Shown: one piece after another, positions 1-5,006 of the stretch
How the letters are laid out: every line of letters begins with the position of its first letter
Numbering within the stretch: the first letter of the stretch is position 1
From: SZUA-36 sp041570235
GTDB taxonomy: Bacteria; Pseudomonadota; Gammaproteobacteria; Xanthomonadales; SZUA-36
DNA: 9,864 nucleotides
NCBI GenBank assembly: GCA_041570235.1
Contig: JBFFWN010000128.1
Coordinates: 1 to 9,864 of the forward strand
Direction of reading: 5' to 3'
Made by a program: the position numbers and the translations under genes
Notes under the pieces: model-generated
Database searches by the model: none
Told to the model about the DNA's origin: nothing
The model's input: the letters and a program-made list of their open reading frames with translations, nothing else

Positions 1-1361
1 CTTTCCGGCAGGCGGAATAACCATCCACCATCCACTTCCTGGCGGCTCGCCAGTGACATGGCGGAAGATACCGGAATGGCGGTATTCAGGGGGAAAAGCG
101 GCGATCCCGGCAGCGGCTGGCCATCACGCGAGCCGTGCAGTTCGGCGCTCACGGCACCGGCATCCTCGCCATCATCCAGGCTTGGGTACAAACGTACATA
201 GGTGGTCTTACCGGCCACCAATGGTACGTCGTTGGCGGGGCGCTGCAGTCCCTGGGTGACCTCCCAGGCATTGATGCTGATTTCGCGGGTAATGGGCTGT
301 GTATTCGGGAACAGCCGGGAAATGGTATTTTTATCTGCCTGAAAATAAACAAAATCAGGGTCGAGGTAAGGTTTTGACCGGTATATCGACTCGGCCAGTA
401 TTTCAGCCGTACCACCGCTGATGTCCTTGCGCATTAATCTATTGCCTGACAGACCAACATTTTCTACCCAAAAGACCGTGGTACCGTTGACCGCCAGCCC
501 GATAATTTCGGCAACGATTGAGGTGCTGTGCAGCGTCGTTGTCGAGCAATTGCCGCTAATCCGCGAACAGCTGGTGCGGCGAATCCGCTCCGGGTTCTCC
601 TGTCCTGTCCACCAGTAAAGGGTCGACCCGCTGGTTTGAATATGGCCATCGCTAAAAGAAAATGGAACCACGACTTCCTTGGTCACCGAACCCGGCGCGC
701 AAAGTGTTATAAAACAGCTGTCAATCCGGTTTAGGCCATCCTCATCGGTCCACCAGATGTAACTGCTGGTAATGCCCAATCCCTCGAAGGAGGCGCGGCT
801 GGAAGTGCTGTAGCTGATGAGTGTTTTTACGACGCCACCGGTTTTGGGCACCGTCTTGATACTGATGTCAGACGGGTCTATTTCGCCATTATAAATCTCT
901 TCGATCCAGTAAATATTTGACCCATATGCACGCAACGCACTGATGCCGTTGCCTTGATTGATGTTGCCCCAATCCCCAATGGTGGCCAATGGGGTTGGCG
1001 GTTCGGTTGGCCGATCGCTGTAAATGGCCTCCAGCCGGCCAAGGTTACGATTGTAGTAATAAATACCGCTTTCATCGGCGACAGCGTGGCGGAATGTGCG
1101 GCACTGGGGCGCTGTCTTGATGTCTTCCAGAACGGCAAAATAAGGGCTCAAGGTGGCGCGCCGTTGAATATAGGCTTCGGTTTCGCTGGTGGCGTCCCTG
1201 CAGGTATCTGTCAGGTAAAAAAAGCCGCTGGTCAGGCTCCACTCACTGATGCCCCCGTCAAAATTCAGTATGGGTATTGGCTCGGCATGTGTAGCGTCAG
1301 CGATTGTCAAACTGAGCACAGCCAGGACGCAGTTAAACCAATGGTTCCGGGAGGTTTTCAC
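1..1361 (-). CDS. Large secreted protein, N-terminal part: beta-propeller-like repeats then EVTQGLQ domain (runs off left edge)
   Basis: The minus strand is open without a stop from 1361 to the window edge (453 codons plus two bases). Residues 1-26 form a signal peptide: basic start, hydrophobic core CVLAVLSLTIA, cleavage after THA. Six repeats with a 'hydrophobic-YW-acidic' core follow, at about residues 98-110 (GIYYYNRN), 147-154 (GSNIYWIEE), 199-208 (YIWWTDEDG), 245-253 (GSTLYWW), 292-300 (GTTVFWVEN) and 335-344 (DFVYFQADKN). This spacing suits a six-bladed YWTD/TolB-like propeller. Cysteine pairs C216/C221 and C265/C272 may be disulfides. Residues 360-392 (INAWEVTQGLQ, then VPLVAGKTTYVRLY) match a module seen in large extracellular bacterial proteins. 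The start is probably GTG at 1361 or 1364: there is no in-frame ATG nearby, and stops (TAG, TAA) lie just upstream. No good ribosome binding site is visible. Export and propeller fold are inferred from sequence pattern; substrate and role are unknown. Confidence 0.85.
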   Translation of the reverse strand, partial: MKTSRNHWFNCVLAVLSLTIADATHAEPIPILNFDGGISEWSLTSGFFYLTDTCRDATSETEAYIQRRATLSPYFAVLEDIKTAPQCRTFRHAVADESGIYYYNRNLGRLEAIYSDRPTEPPTPLATIGDWGNINQGNGISALRAYGSNIYWIEEIYNGEIDPSDISIKTVPKTGGVVKTLISYSTSSRASFEGLGITSSYIWWTDEDGLNRIDSCFITLCAPGSVTKEVVVPFSFSDGHIQTSGSTLYWWTGQENPERIRRTSCSRISGNCSTTTLHSTSIVAEIIGLAVNGTTVFWVENVGLSGNRLMRKDISGGTAEILAESIYRSKPYLDPDFVYFQADKNTISRLFPNTQPITREISINAWEVTQGLQRPANDVPLVAGKTTYVRLYPSLDDGEDAGAVSAELHGSRDGQPLPGSPLFPLNTAIPVSSAMSLASRQEVDGGWLFRLPE

Positions 1362-1366
1362 CACCT

Positions 1367-1394
1367 GGCTATTAGTAGCCGGCTATTAGTAGCC
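1367..1394. repeat. Exact 14-bp tandem duplication just upstream of the propeller gene
   Basis: GGCTATTAGTAGCC occurs at 1367-1380 and again, directly abutting, at 1381-1394. Each copy is itself a small inverted repeat (GGCTA, TTAG, TAGCC). The array ends only three bases before the first candidate GTG codon, where a ribosome binding site would be expected. Confidence 0.9.
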
Positions 1395-1496
1395 TGGCAC
1401 GGCTTATTCAGTAATTCAGTTCTCATAGCCATCCGTAAACATCAGGTTTTGGGTGAGTTTGCCGTTCGGATAGGAAGAAGCATAAGGAAAATAGAC
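1395..1496. other. Intergenic leader upstream of the minus-strand propeller gene
   Basis: No gene, RNA gene or clear hairpin is visible here. Together with the two tandem repeats that flank it, this stretch should carry the promoter of the propeller gene, read on the minus strand. No convincing -35/-10 pair was identified. Confidence 0.4.
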
Positions 1497-1540
1497 GCTA
1501 TATTGACATAAAAATCAAGCTATATTCACATAAAAATCAA
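1497..1540. repeat. 22-bp tandem repeat, two copies with one mismatch
   Basis: Copies lie at 1497-1518 and 1519-1540, differing only at their ninth base (G against C). Both begin GCTATATT and end CATAAAAATCAA. On the minus strand each reads TTGATTTTTATGT then AATATAGC. The 22-bp period is about two helical turns, so a bound regulator would contact the same face twice. The position, 135-180 bp upstream of the propeller gene start, suits a regulatory site. That function is inferred. Confidence 0.85.
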
Positions 1541-1620
1541 AGTACCAAACATCCTCTCACACCCAACATTCAATCGAAATTCCGGGCAAACTGGTCAACT
1601 TTTTATGCTTAAATAAGTCA

Positions 1621-1659
1621 GGACACCCATGTTTCTTGTTACCTAAAGTGATGGGTGCC
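1621..1659. repeat. GACACCC palindrome, copy 1 (REP-like)
   Basis: GGACACCCAT at 1621-1630 faces ATGGGTGCC at 1651-1659, with 8 of 9 core positions complementary and a 20-base loop. The left flank AAGTCA matches the flank of the other copies in this window (general form AAGTCAGGACACCCAT). Confidence 0.75.
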
Positions 1660-1728
1660 ATCCGGGGGCAGTTTACTTATTTCCTGTATTTCTGAATGCC
1701 CTCAAGCCCTGCCGAAACAAAAATAGCG

Positions 1729-1763
1729 GACACCCACTTTCCTGGATCAGGGTTGTGGGTGTC
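1729..1763. repeat. GACACCC palindrome, copy 2 (REP-like)
   Basis: GACACCCAC at 1729-1737 pairs perfectly with GTGGGTGTC at 1755-1763 across a 17-base loop. It lies 15 bases from the stop of the IS91-type relic, so it sits close to that relic's broken end. Confidence 0.8.
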
Positions 1764-1777
1764 GCGGCATCGGCTGG

Positions 1778-1864
1778 CTAAGCGGGCAGTGCGACCAGCA
1801 TATTGAAGACACGTTTCAAGCGTTTTGCCCAGGTCACTGCACCAGTCTGGCGAAGTTTTGACAT
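1778..1864 (-). pseudogene. Relic of an IS91-type transposase, C-terminal piece
   Basis: Read on the minus strand from ATG at 1864 to TAG at 1778-1780, the frame gives a 28-residue peptide containing GAVTWAKRLKRVFN. The string '(M)TWAxRLKRVF-x-I-x-I-E' is a recurrent motif near the C-terminus of IS91/ISCR-type transposases, where it is normally followed by a Cys pair (C-x2-C-G-G) region. Here it breaks off after RVFN and reaches a stop eight codons later, just before GACACCC copy 2. The rest of the transposase and any element ends are absent. Family assignment rests on recall of this short motif. Confidence 0.6.
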
Positions 1865-1931
1865 ACTGCAAAGTTCAATATATGGTGATTTATGGCAATA
1901 CACCTTTACAAGCGTCCTTTATGCCTGCGTT

Positions 1932-1939
1932 GCTAAAAT
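1932..1939 (+). promoter_or_regulatory. Candidate extended -10 promoter of the small secreted protein gene
   Basis: TGCTAAAAT at 1931-1939 fits an extended -10 element (TG-N-TAAAAT). It lies about 50 bases upstream of the ATG at 1992 in an AT-rich leader. No good -35 hexamer is visible at 17 bases, which is tolerated by extended -10 promoters. Confidence 0.3.
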
Positions 1940-1991
1940 ATGAACCAATAATTCTGTTCAGCACCCTAGATATTTATTGAAAGGAAACCTA

Positions 1992-2372
1992 ATGAAAAAA
2001 TATATAACTATGATCTTACTCAGTTTAACCATGGTGCTGTCGATGTCAGCGGTGGCCGATGATACGTCTACTTTGCGTGTCGTTCGCGTTCAAACCGATG
2101 ATGTTGGCGCTTACATCGCGCAGCTTAGTGAAGGCAAAAAGTTGATTAATGCAGTTGATGAGAATTTCACTATTCGGGCCTGGCAGGCCACATTTGCCGG
2201 GGACGAGACCGGCGCTGTTATTGTCGCTATCTCATACCCGGGTTCTTTTAGCGAATATGCAATGGGATGGGAAAAGCTGATGGCTAATTCAGCGATCAGT
2301 TCATGGCTGGGTGGCTTATCCGGCCTTCGCACGATTGTATCTGACAGTCTTTATAAAGAGCATGCTCTTTAA
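1992..2372 (+). CDS. Small exported protein, probable ferredoxin-like (alpha+beta) fold, function unknown
   Basis: This is a 126-residue protein. Residues 1-22 are a clear signal peptide: MKK start, hydrophobic stretch MILLSLTMVL, and an AVA cleavage site before DD. The mature part alternates strand and helix as beta (TLRVVRVQT, 28-36), helix (37-55), beta (TIRAWQATFAG, 60-70), beta (AVIVAISYP, 75-83), helix (SFSEYAMGWEKLM, 85-97) and beta (LRTIVSDSLY, 112-121). This resembles the dimeric alpha/beta-barrel (antibiotic-monooxygenase-like) layout, without recognisable catalytic residues. No cysteines remain in the mature chain. The ATG at 1992 is chosen because AAAGGAAA sits at the right distance; an in-frame TTG at 1977 would overlap that site. 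It is the only intact gene in a zone of insertion sequence relics and the only intact plus-strand gene in the window. A strong terminator follows. Confidence 0.85.
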   Translation: MKKYITMILLSLTMVLSMSAVADDTSTLRVVRVQTDDVGAYIAQLSEGKKLINAVDENFTIRAWQATFAGDETGAVIVAISYPGSFSEYAMGWEKLMANSAISSWLGGLSGLRTIVSDSLYKEHAL

Positions 2373-2429
2373 GAACTGGATATAGCTAACGGGTGCGTGC
2401 TGACGTGCTCAGTTAAAGACTATCATCTA

Positions 2430-2481
2430 TCAAAAAGGGGCCGGTTTCATTGGGTTATCAATGTATCCGGCCCCTTTTTGA
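2430..2481 (+). terminator. Strong intrinsic terminator, probably bidirectional
   Basis: TCAAAAAGGGGCCGG at 2430-2444 pairs perfectly (15 bp) with CCGGCCCCTTTTTGA at 2467-2481. The T-run follows the GC stem for plus-strand transcription; the mirror A-run gives T's for the minus strand too. The 22-base loop holds a second small stem, CATTG with CAATG. It lies about 60 bases after the stop of the small exported protein, and it also contains the stop codon of the minus-strand relic that ends at 2447. Confidence 0.9.
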
Positions 2482-2602
2482 TGGGCGGCAATCCCAGCTG
2501 TTGCCGTTCACTGTTCAGGTGTTTGATCATGCGTGCCTGGATGGCTTCGTATTCCGGGTTTCCGTCCAATTCTTTGAAGTAGGGGATTAACGAATCAGAC
2601 TG
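2447..2602 (-). pseudogene. C-terminal relic of an unidentified protein, possibly TPR-type
   Basis: The minus strand from about 2602 to the TGA at 2447 encodes about 50 residues, including SLIPYFKELDGNPEYEAIQ, then an amphipathic helix (ARMIKHLNSERQQLG) and LPPI. 'Leu-x-x-NP-x-(Y/F)-x-A-(I/L)' followed by a charged helix is the usual ending of TPR-containing regulators and cyclases of the CadC/TolB-linked type, where it closes the last repeat. No start codon or signal fits. Upstream of about 2602 the frame turns into low-complexity A-rich sequence and GACACCC copy 3, so the gene seems cut there. It would be read convergently with the small exported protein and end inside the shared terminator. 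Confidence 0.5.
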
Positions 2603-2654
2603 ACAAGTGGCGTTCAATAACGAAAATAAGTGAGAAAAAGGCAGCACAAAAAAA

Positions 2655-2714
2655 AGGCAGGACACCCATTTCTTTAAACACCAAAAGTTGTGAAATTTGA
2701 GGGTGTCCTGGCTT
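2655..2714. repeat. GACACCC palindrome, copy 3 (REP-like), largest copy
   Basis: AAGGCAGGACACCC at 2655-2668 and GGGTGTCCTGGCTT at 2701-2714 are complementary at 13 of 14 positions, including a perfect CAGGACACCC stem. It separates the TPR-type relic on its left from the 5' end of the IS110 element on its right. Confidence 0.85.
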
Positions 2715-3163
2715 ATCCCCCCGTTAACGGTCGTTCACGGACCCCTGAGCCCACTGCCAGGAGGCCGCCTAATCCCAGTCGCGGCGATTAAAAGGGTACA
2801 GCTCCGCAGGAGTATAGATACCGTCCTTAGCTGAACCGAGGGTTACCATCAATGGTGGATACCTCAAATGGTAGGCTATGAAGCTCAAACCATGAGACAA
2901 AAATGGAGGCGTCCATGAAACAAAAAATAATCCACATCGGTCTGGATGTCGATGATACCCAGTACCATGGGGCAGCGTTTAACAAAGCAACCGGTGAAGT
3001 CGTTGATTTCAAGAGTCGACCCACACTGAAAGGCCTGTTGCAGCAACTGGGCAGGATGGCACGGCATTTTAAAGGGCATAAAATCAAGCTGTATTATGAG
3101 GCGTCCTACATTGGCTACTGCCTGCAACGAGACCTGAGTTCCAGCGGTGTTCACTGTGATATT
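2715..3163 (+). mobile_element. Remnant of an IS110-family element: 5' non-coding end plus truncated transposase
   Basis: The stretch joins about 200 bases of non-coding DNA (2715-2914) to the first 83 codons of an IS110-type transposase, then stops abruptly near GACACCC copy 4. IS110-group elements have no terminal inverted repeats and carry a long non-coding left end that is transcribed as the bridge RNA, so this arrangement is what a 5' half of such an element should look like. The exact left boundary cannot be placed from one copy. The right half of the element is missing. Confidence 0.7.
2795..2878 (+). ncRNA. Candidate bridge RNA segment of the IS110 element (two hairpins with internal loops)
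   Basis: Two adjacent foldable units precede the transposase start. Unit A (2795-2822): GGTA pairs with TACC, then an internal loop of CAG against TATAGA, then CTCC with GGAG around GCA. Unit B (2828-2878): TAGC with GCTA, ACC with GGT, GAGG with CCTC, an internal loop of GTT against GGATA, then ACCA with TGGT around TCAA. Two consecutive stem-loops with asymmetric internal loops are the hallmark of bridge RNA, whose target-binding and donor-binding loops are such internal loops. The location fits the IS110 group. The pairings were found by eye in a single sequence, the stems are short, and loop-to-DNA complementarity could not be tested. Confidence 0.35.
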
Positions 3164-3268
3164 ACGAGAAGTTTGGACACCCATCAATTTTCAGTACACC
3201 AGGTCGTGGGTGTCTTGACTTTTTGTTATGGGTGTCTTGACTTTTCTGCTGGAGAAAAGGTTTTCTGA
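2915..3268 (+). pseudogene. IS110-family transposase, truncated after its N-terminal third
   Basis: Start ATG at 2915 follows GGAGG with five bases of spacing. Residues 1-83 match an IS110 N-terminus: MKQKIIHIGLDVDD (first catalytic Asp at position 11), RPTLKGLLQQL, then KLYYEASYIGYCLQRDL (catalytic Glu at 62). These are the first two members of the DEDD RuvC-like set. The two later aspartates, expected around residue 100, and the C-terminal serine-bearing domain are absent. From residue 84 the frame reads GACACCC palindrome sequence (RSLDTHQF onward) and ends by chance at 3268. Intact members are about 320-400 residues, so this product would be inactive. Confidence 0.85.
3171..3245. repeat. 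GACACCC palindrome, copy 4, with a duplicated right arm
   Basis: GACACCCA at 3176-3183 pairs with TGGGTGTC at 3207-3214. A second right arm follows: ATGGGTGTC at 3228-3236 also pairs with GACACCCAT at 3176-3184. The 17-base string TGGGTGTCTTGACTTTT is repeated exactly at 3207-3223 and 3229-3245, a 22-base period. The element lies exactly between the truncated IS110 transposase and the IS3-type relic. Confidence 0.85.
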
Positions 3269-3411
3269 AGGCCGGCAAAAAGCGACTGTCTGGCGATACT
3301 GTTCGTGAAGCTAACAGCGATGAAGTAGTAGATCTCAGACAGGAAAACAGTAATCTCAAGCAAGCAGTCGCAGAGCCGTACTTGCGCAATGACTGGCTTA
3401 AAAAAGTCTGA
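3247..3411 (+). pseudogene. C-terminal relic of an IS3-family OrfA transposase
   Basis: From 3250 to the TGA at 3409-3411 the frame reads WRKGFLKAGKKRLSGDT, then VREANSDEVVDLRQEN and NLKQAVAEPYLRNDWLKKV. This is the familiar IS3-type OrfA ending: FLEAGKKRL-GDT followed by a leucine zipper of heptads (DLRQENSNLK and on) used for OrfA multimerisation. The N-terminal helix-turn-helix and all of OrfB (the DDE catalytic part) are missing. Pro in place of the usual Leu/Val in AEPYL would disrupt the zipper, a sign of decay. It begins where GACACCC copy 4 ends and stops just before copy 5. Confidence 0.8.
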
Positions 3412-3426
3412 CTGGGCAGGGGAAGA

Positions 3427-3450
3427 GGGGACATCCGCCTGGGTGTCCCC
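3427..3450. repeat. GACACCC palindrome, copy 5, compact hairpin that may terminate the Lcl-protein transcript
   Basis: GGGGACATCC at 3427-3436 pairs with GGGTGTCCCC at 3441-3450 with one G-T pair and a four-base loop (GCCT). This is the tightest copy. It lies about 50 bases past the stop of the minus-strand Lcl protein gene, so it could act as its transcript end, although no clean T-run follows on that strand. Confidence 0.75.
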
Positions 3451-3498
3451 GCTCAATTCTGAATGAGATCAGAGTAATTGCGCTGACCCCAGCAATGC

Positions 3499-4737
3499 TT
3501 ATTCTGACTCCGGTACCGGTGATATGGTTTCGTCTGGTTCCGACTCAAAATCATCGGCAAAGATCAGTTCCGGGATATCAATCACGTTTCCACCACGAAC
3601 CGGCCAGCTAACAATCCATTCCGCCTCAGACTTTTGGGCGTTGGAATAGGTCCCCCGGGAAGCCGGGCCGCCAGCGTAGCCGTAGATGGTTGAAGCTGGC
3701 CAGGTAGCCGATGTCCAATGGGTTTTATATGTAAAATTGGTGAAAGGATGTCCAGCTGTGAGCATCGGGGGTAACTGAGAATAATCGACCAAACTGACAA
3801 CTTCCAAAGGATTGGGGAGACGCCAGTCCCCGGCTTTCGAGCCATCCGTAAGGCCGCAAGCACCATCGGCAAGGTTGTTGCTATCAGTCAAAGCATCCGA
3901 CCATGTACGGGGGCCAAAGCAATCTATATTCTGTAACCAGATCAACCCTGTCAGGTTGTCGGTCACTGTTCCATCGGCATTATCGACGAACCGGGTGTCC
4001 GGTTGGGGCTCTCCAGCCTGGTGTTCACCGTCCTGACCTGTGCCGGTACAGGGAATAATCGAGTCCCTGGTCACACCGTGACAGGTTGTCTGACCGGTTT
4101 TCCACACCTTTGCCGGGCCCGTTGATACACCTTTAACTGGCCATGTCTGGTAGCCACCGCTCTTTAATTGGGATCCTGAAAACCGGTCCCTGAACTGGTA
4201 TCCCAGGACGGATGAGTGGTCTTGCGTGGAAGTCGTGGAGGAATAGTATCCAAATCCTTCCAGATTGATAAATCCGATCGATTCGAACCAGGCAATAGAA
4301 CTGGCAGCACCAAGGTTCGCAATACTGATAAGCTCGAGATAGTTTGGCATGCGCCAATCACGCGCAACAGAGCCGTCAGTGAGCCCACAACTTCCGCTGG
4401 CCAGCACATTGACCGCATCCAGGGCCTCGGCCCACTTTCTCCGGCCGATACATTCGGTATCACGAAGCCAGGTGAGACCGGTAAGGTTGTCGGTGATCGT
4501 GCCATCACCGTTGTCGGTAAACCGGGGATCGGGCCATGCAACACCATTTCGGGATTCTCCGTCCTGACCGGTCCCGGTACAGTCGATCACCTGTCCCTGT
4601 TCGTTGTAGCACGTTGTCTGACCGGTCCTTGCAATATCAACCGATGCGGCCGACACAAGAGTTGGAAGTAAGAGAAGATAACCAACTGAGATTAATGCTG
4701 CCAGGGACAGCAACCTTGTTGACTGCTTGTTAGCCAT
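3499..4737 (-). CDS. Exported protein with two tandem Lcl (DUF1566) domains
   Basis: This is a 412-residue protein. ATG at 4737 is chosen because GGGAGGA (4742-4748) is ideally placed and a signal peptide starts there: MANKQSTRLL, hydrophobic LLLLPTL, cleavage after VSA (residue 30). A start at 4815 would add 26 residues before the signal peptide and is unlikely. Two homologous halves follow, about 38-203 and 213-382. Each has GQTTC, CTGTGQDGE, a (F/V)(T/V)DN-DGT-TDNLTGL-WL box (73-91, 250-268), CGLTDGS (117-123, 294-300), DWR(M/L)PN (128-132, 304-309) and a closing WPV(K/R)G. Four cysteines per half (43, 53, 96, 117; 219, 230, 273, 294) probably form disulfides. The tail has LIFADDFESEPDE, like the acidic 'IF-x-D-x-FE' endings of many gammaproteobacterial exported proteins. 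Lcl domains are often found in surface or adhesion-related proteins (the Legionella collagen-like protein gave the name); binding partner unknown here. Confidence 0.9.
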   Translation of the reverse strand: MANKQSTRLLSLAALISVGYLLLLPTLVSAASVDIARTGQTTCYNEQGQVIDCTGTGQDGESRNGVAWPDPRFTDNGDGTITDNLTGLTWLRDTECIGRRKWAEALDAVNVLASGSCGLTDGSVARDWRMPNYLELISIANLGAASSIAWFESIGFINLEGFGYYSSTTSTQDHSSVLGYQFRDRFSGSQLKSGGYQTWPVKGVSTGPAKVWKTGQTTCHGVTRDSIIPCTGTGQDGEHQAGEPQPDTRFVDNADGTVTDNLTGLIWLQNIDCFGPRTWSDALTDSNNLADGACGLTDGSKAGDWRLPNPLEVVSLVDYSQLPPMLTAGHPFTNFTYKTHWTSATWPASTIYGYAGGPASRGTYSNAQKSEAEWIVSWPVRGGNVIDIPELIFADDFESEPDETISPVPESE

Positions 4738-4833
4738 CACATCCTCCCGATAGCCATCGAAGACGGCTTGTTTTGTTTTCATTTGATGATGTTCGCCAGC
4801 ATTAACCCTAAGCACAAATCGCCCGGTGCACTA

Positions 4834-4845
4834 TGATCTATATCA
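4834..4845. promoter_or_regulatory. Possible FNR/CRP-family box upstream of the Lcl gene
   Basis: TGAT-CTAT-ATCA at 4834-4845 matches the core of an FNR/Anr site (TTGAT-N4-ATCAA) with the outermost T and A not conserved. It lies about 97 bases upstream of the Lcl gene start. A short core like this occurs by chance fairly often. Confidence 0.3.
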
Positions 4846-4951
4846 GGCCGGCATGCTTATCTGAAAAAAAGCGGTATTTTTGGATTTAGCAGTGTATTGT
4901 TTTTGACTGAAAGTTAAATTTCAGAAAACCAGAATCAGAATGTGCAGAAGT

Positions 4952-4964
4952 GTCCAATTTGGAC
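4952..4964. promoter_or_regulatory. Perfect short palindrome, possible operator
   Basis: GTCCAA-T-TTGGAC is a 6+1+6 palindrome lying between the end of the frameshifted relic (5007) and the upstream region of the Lcl gene. The rest of the 190-base gap 4816-5006 is AT-rich and shows no gene. Confidence 0.3.
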
Positions 4965-5006
4965 GCCGCCGGATACTGGATGTCAGTGCTTTCTCTGATC
5001 TATTCT

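Noticed and set aside
954..1511. Plus-strand open frame of 185 codons
   Set aside because: It lies antisense to the propeller gene and runs across both tandem repeats. It has no ribosome site or recognisable domain, whereas the minus-strand frame has a signal peptide and regular repeats.
1677..1871. Minus-strand 64-codon open frame across the IS91 relic
   Set aside because: It is in a different frame from the TWAKRLKRVF match and runs through palindrome copy 2, so it is not a gene.
1621..3450. CRISPR array
   Set aside because: The GACACCC repeats are short palindromes with irregular spacing of tens to hundreds of bases, and real coding relics lie between them. There are no uniform spacers and no cas genes.
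3162..3456. Minus-strand open frames of 90 and 76 codons
   Set aside because: They are antisense to the IS3 relic and palindromes 4 and 5; the plus strand carries the recognisable OrfA sequence.
4216..4671. Plus-strand open frame of 151 codons
   Set aside because: It is a shadow of the first Lcl domain on the opposite strand, and similar shadows appear over both halves because the DNA is duplicated.
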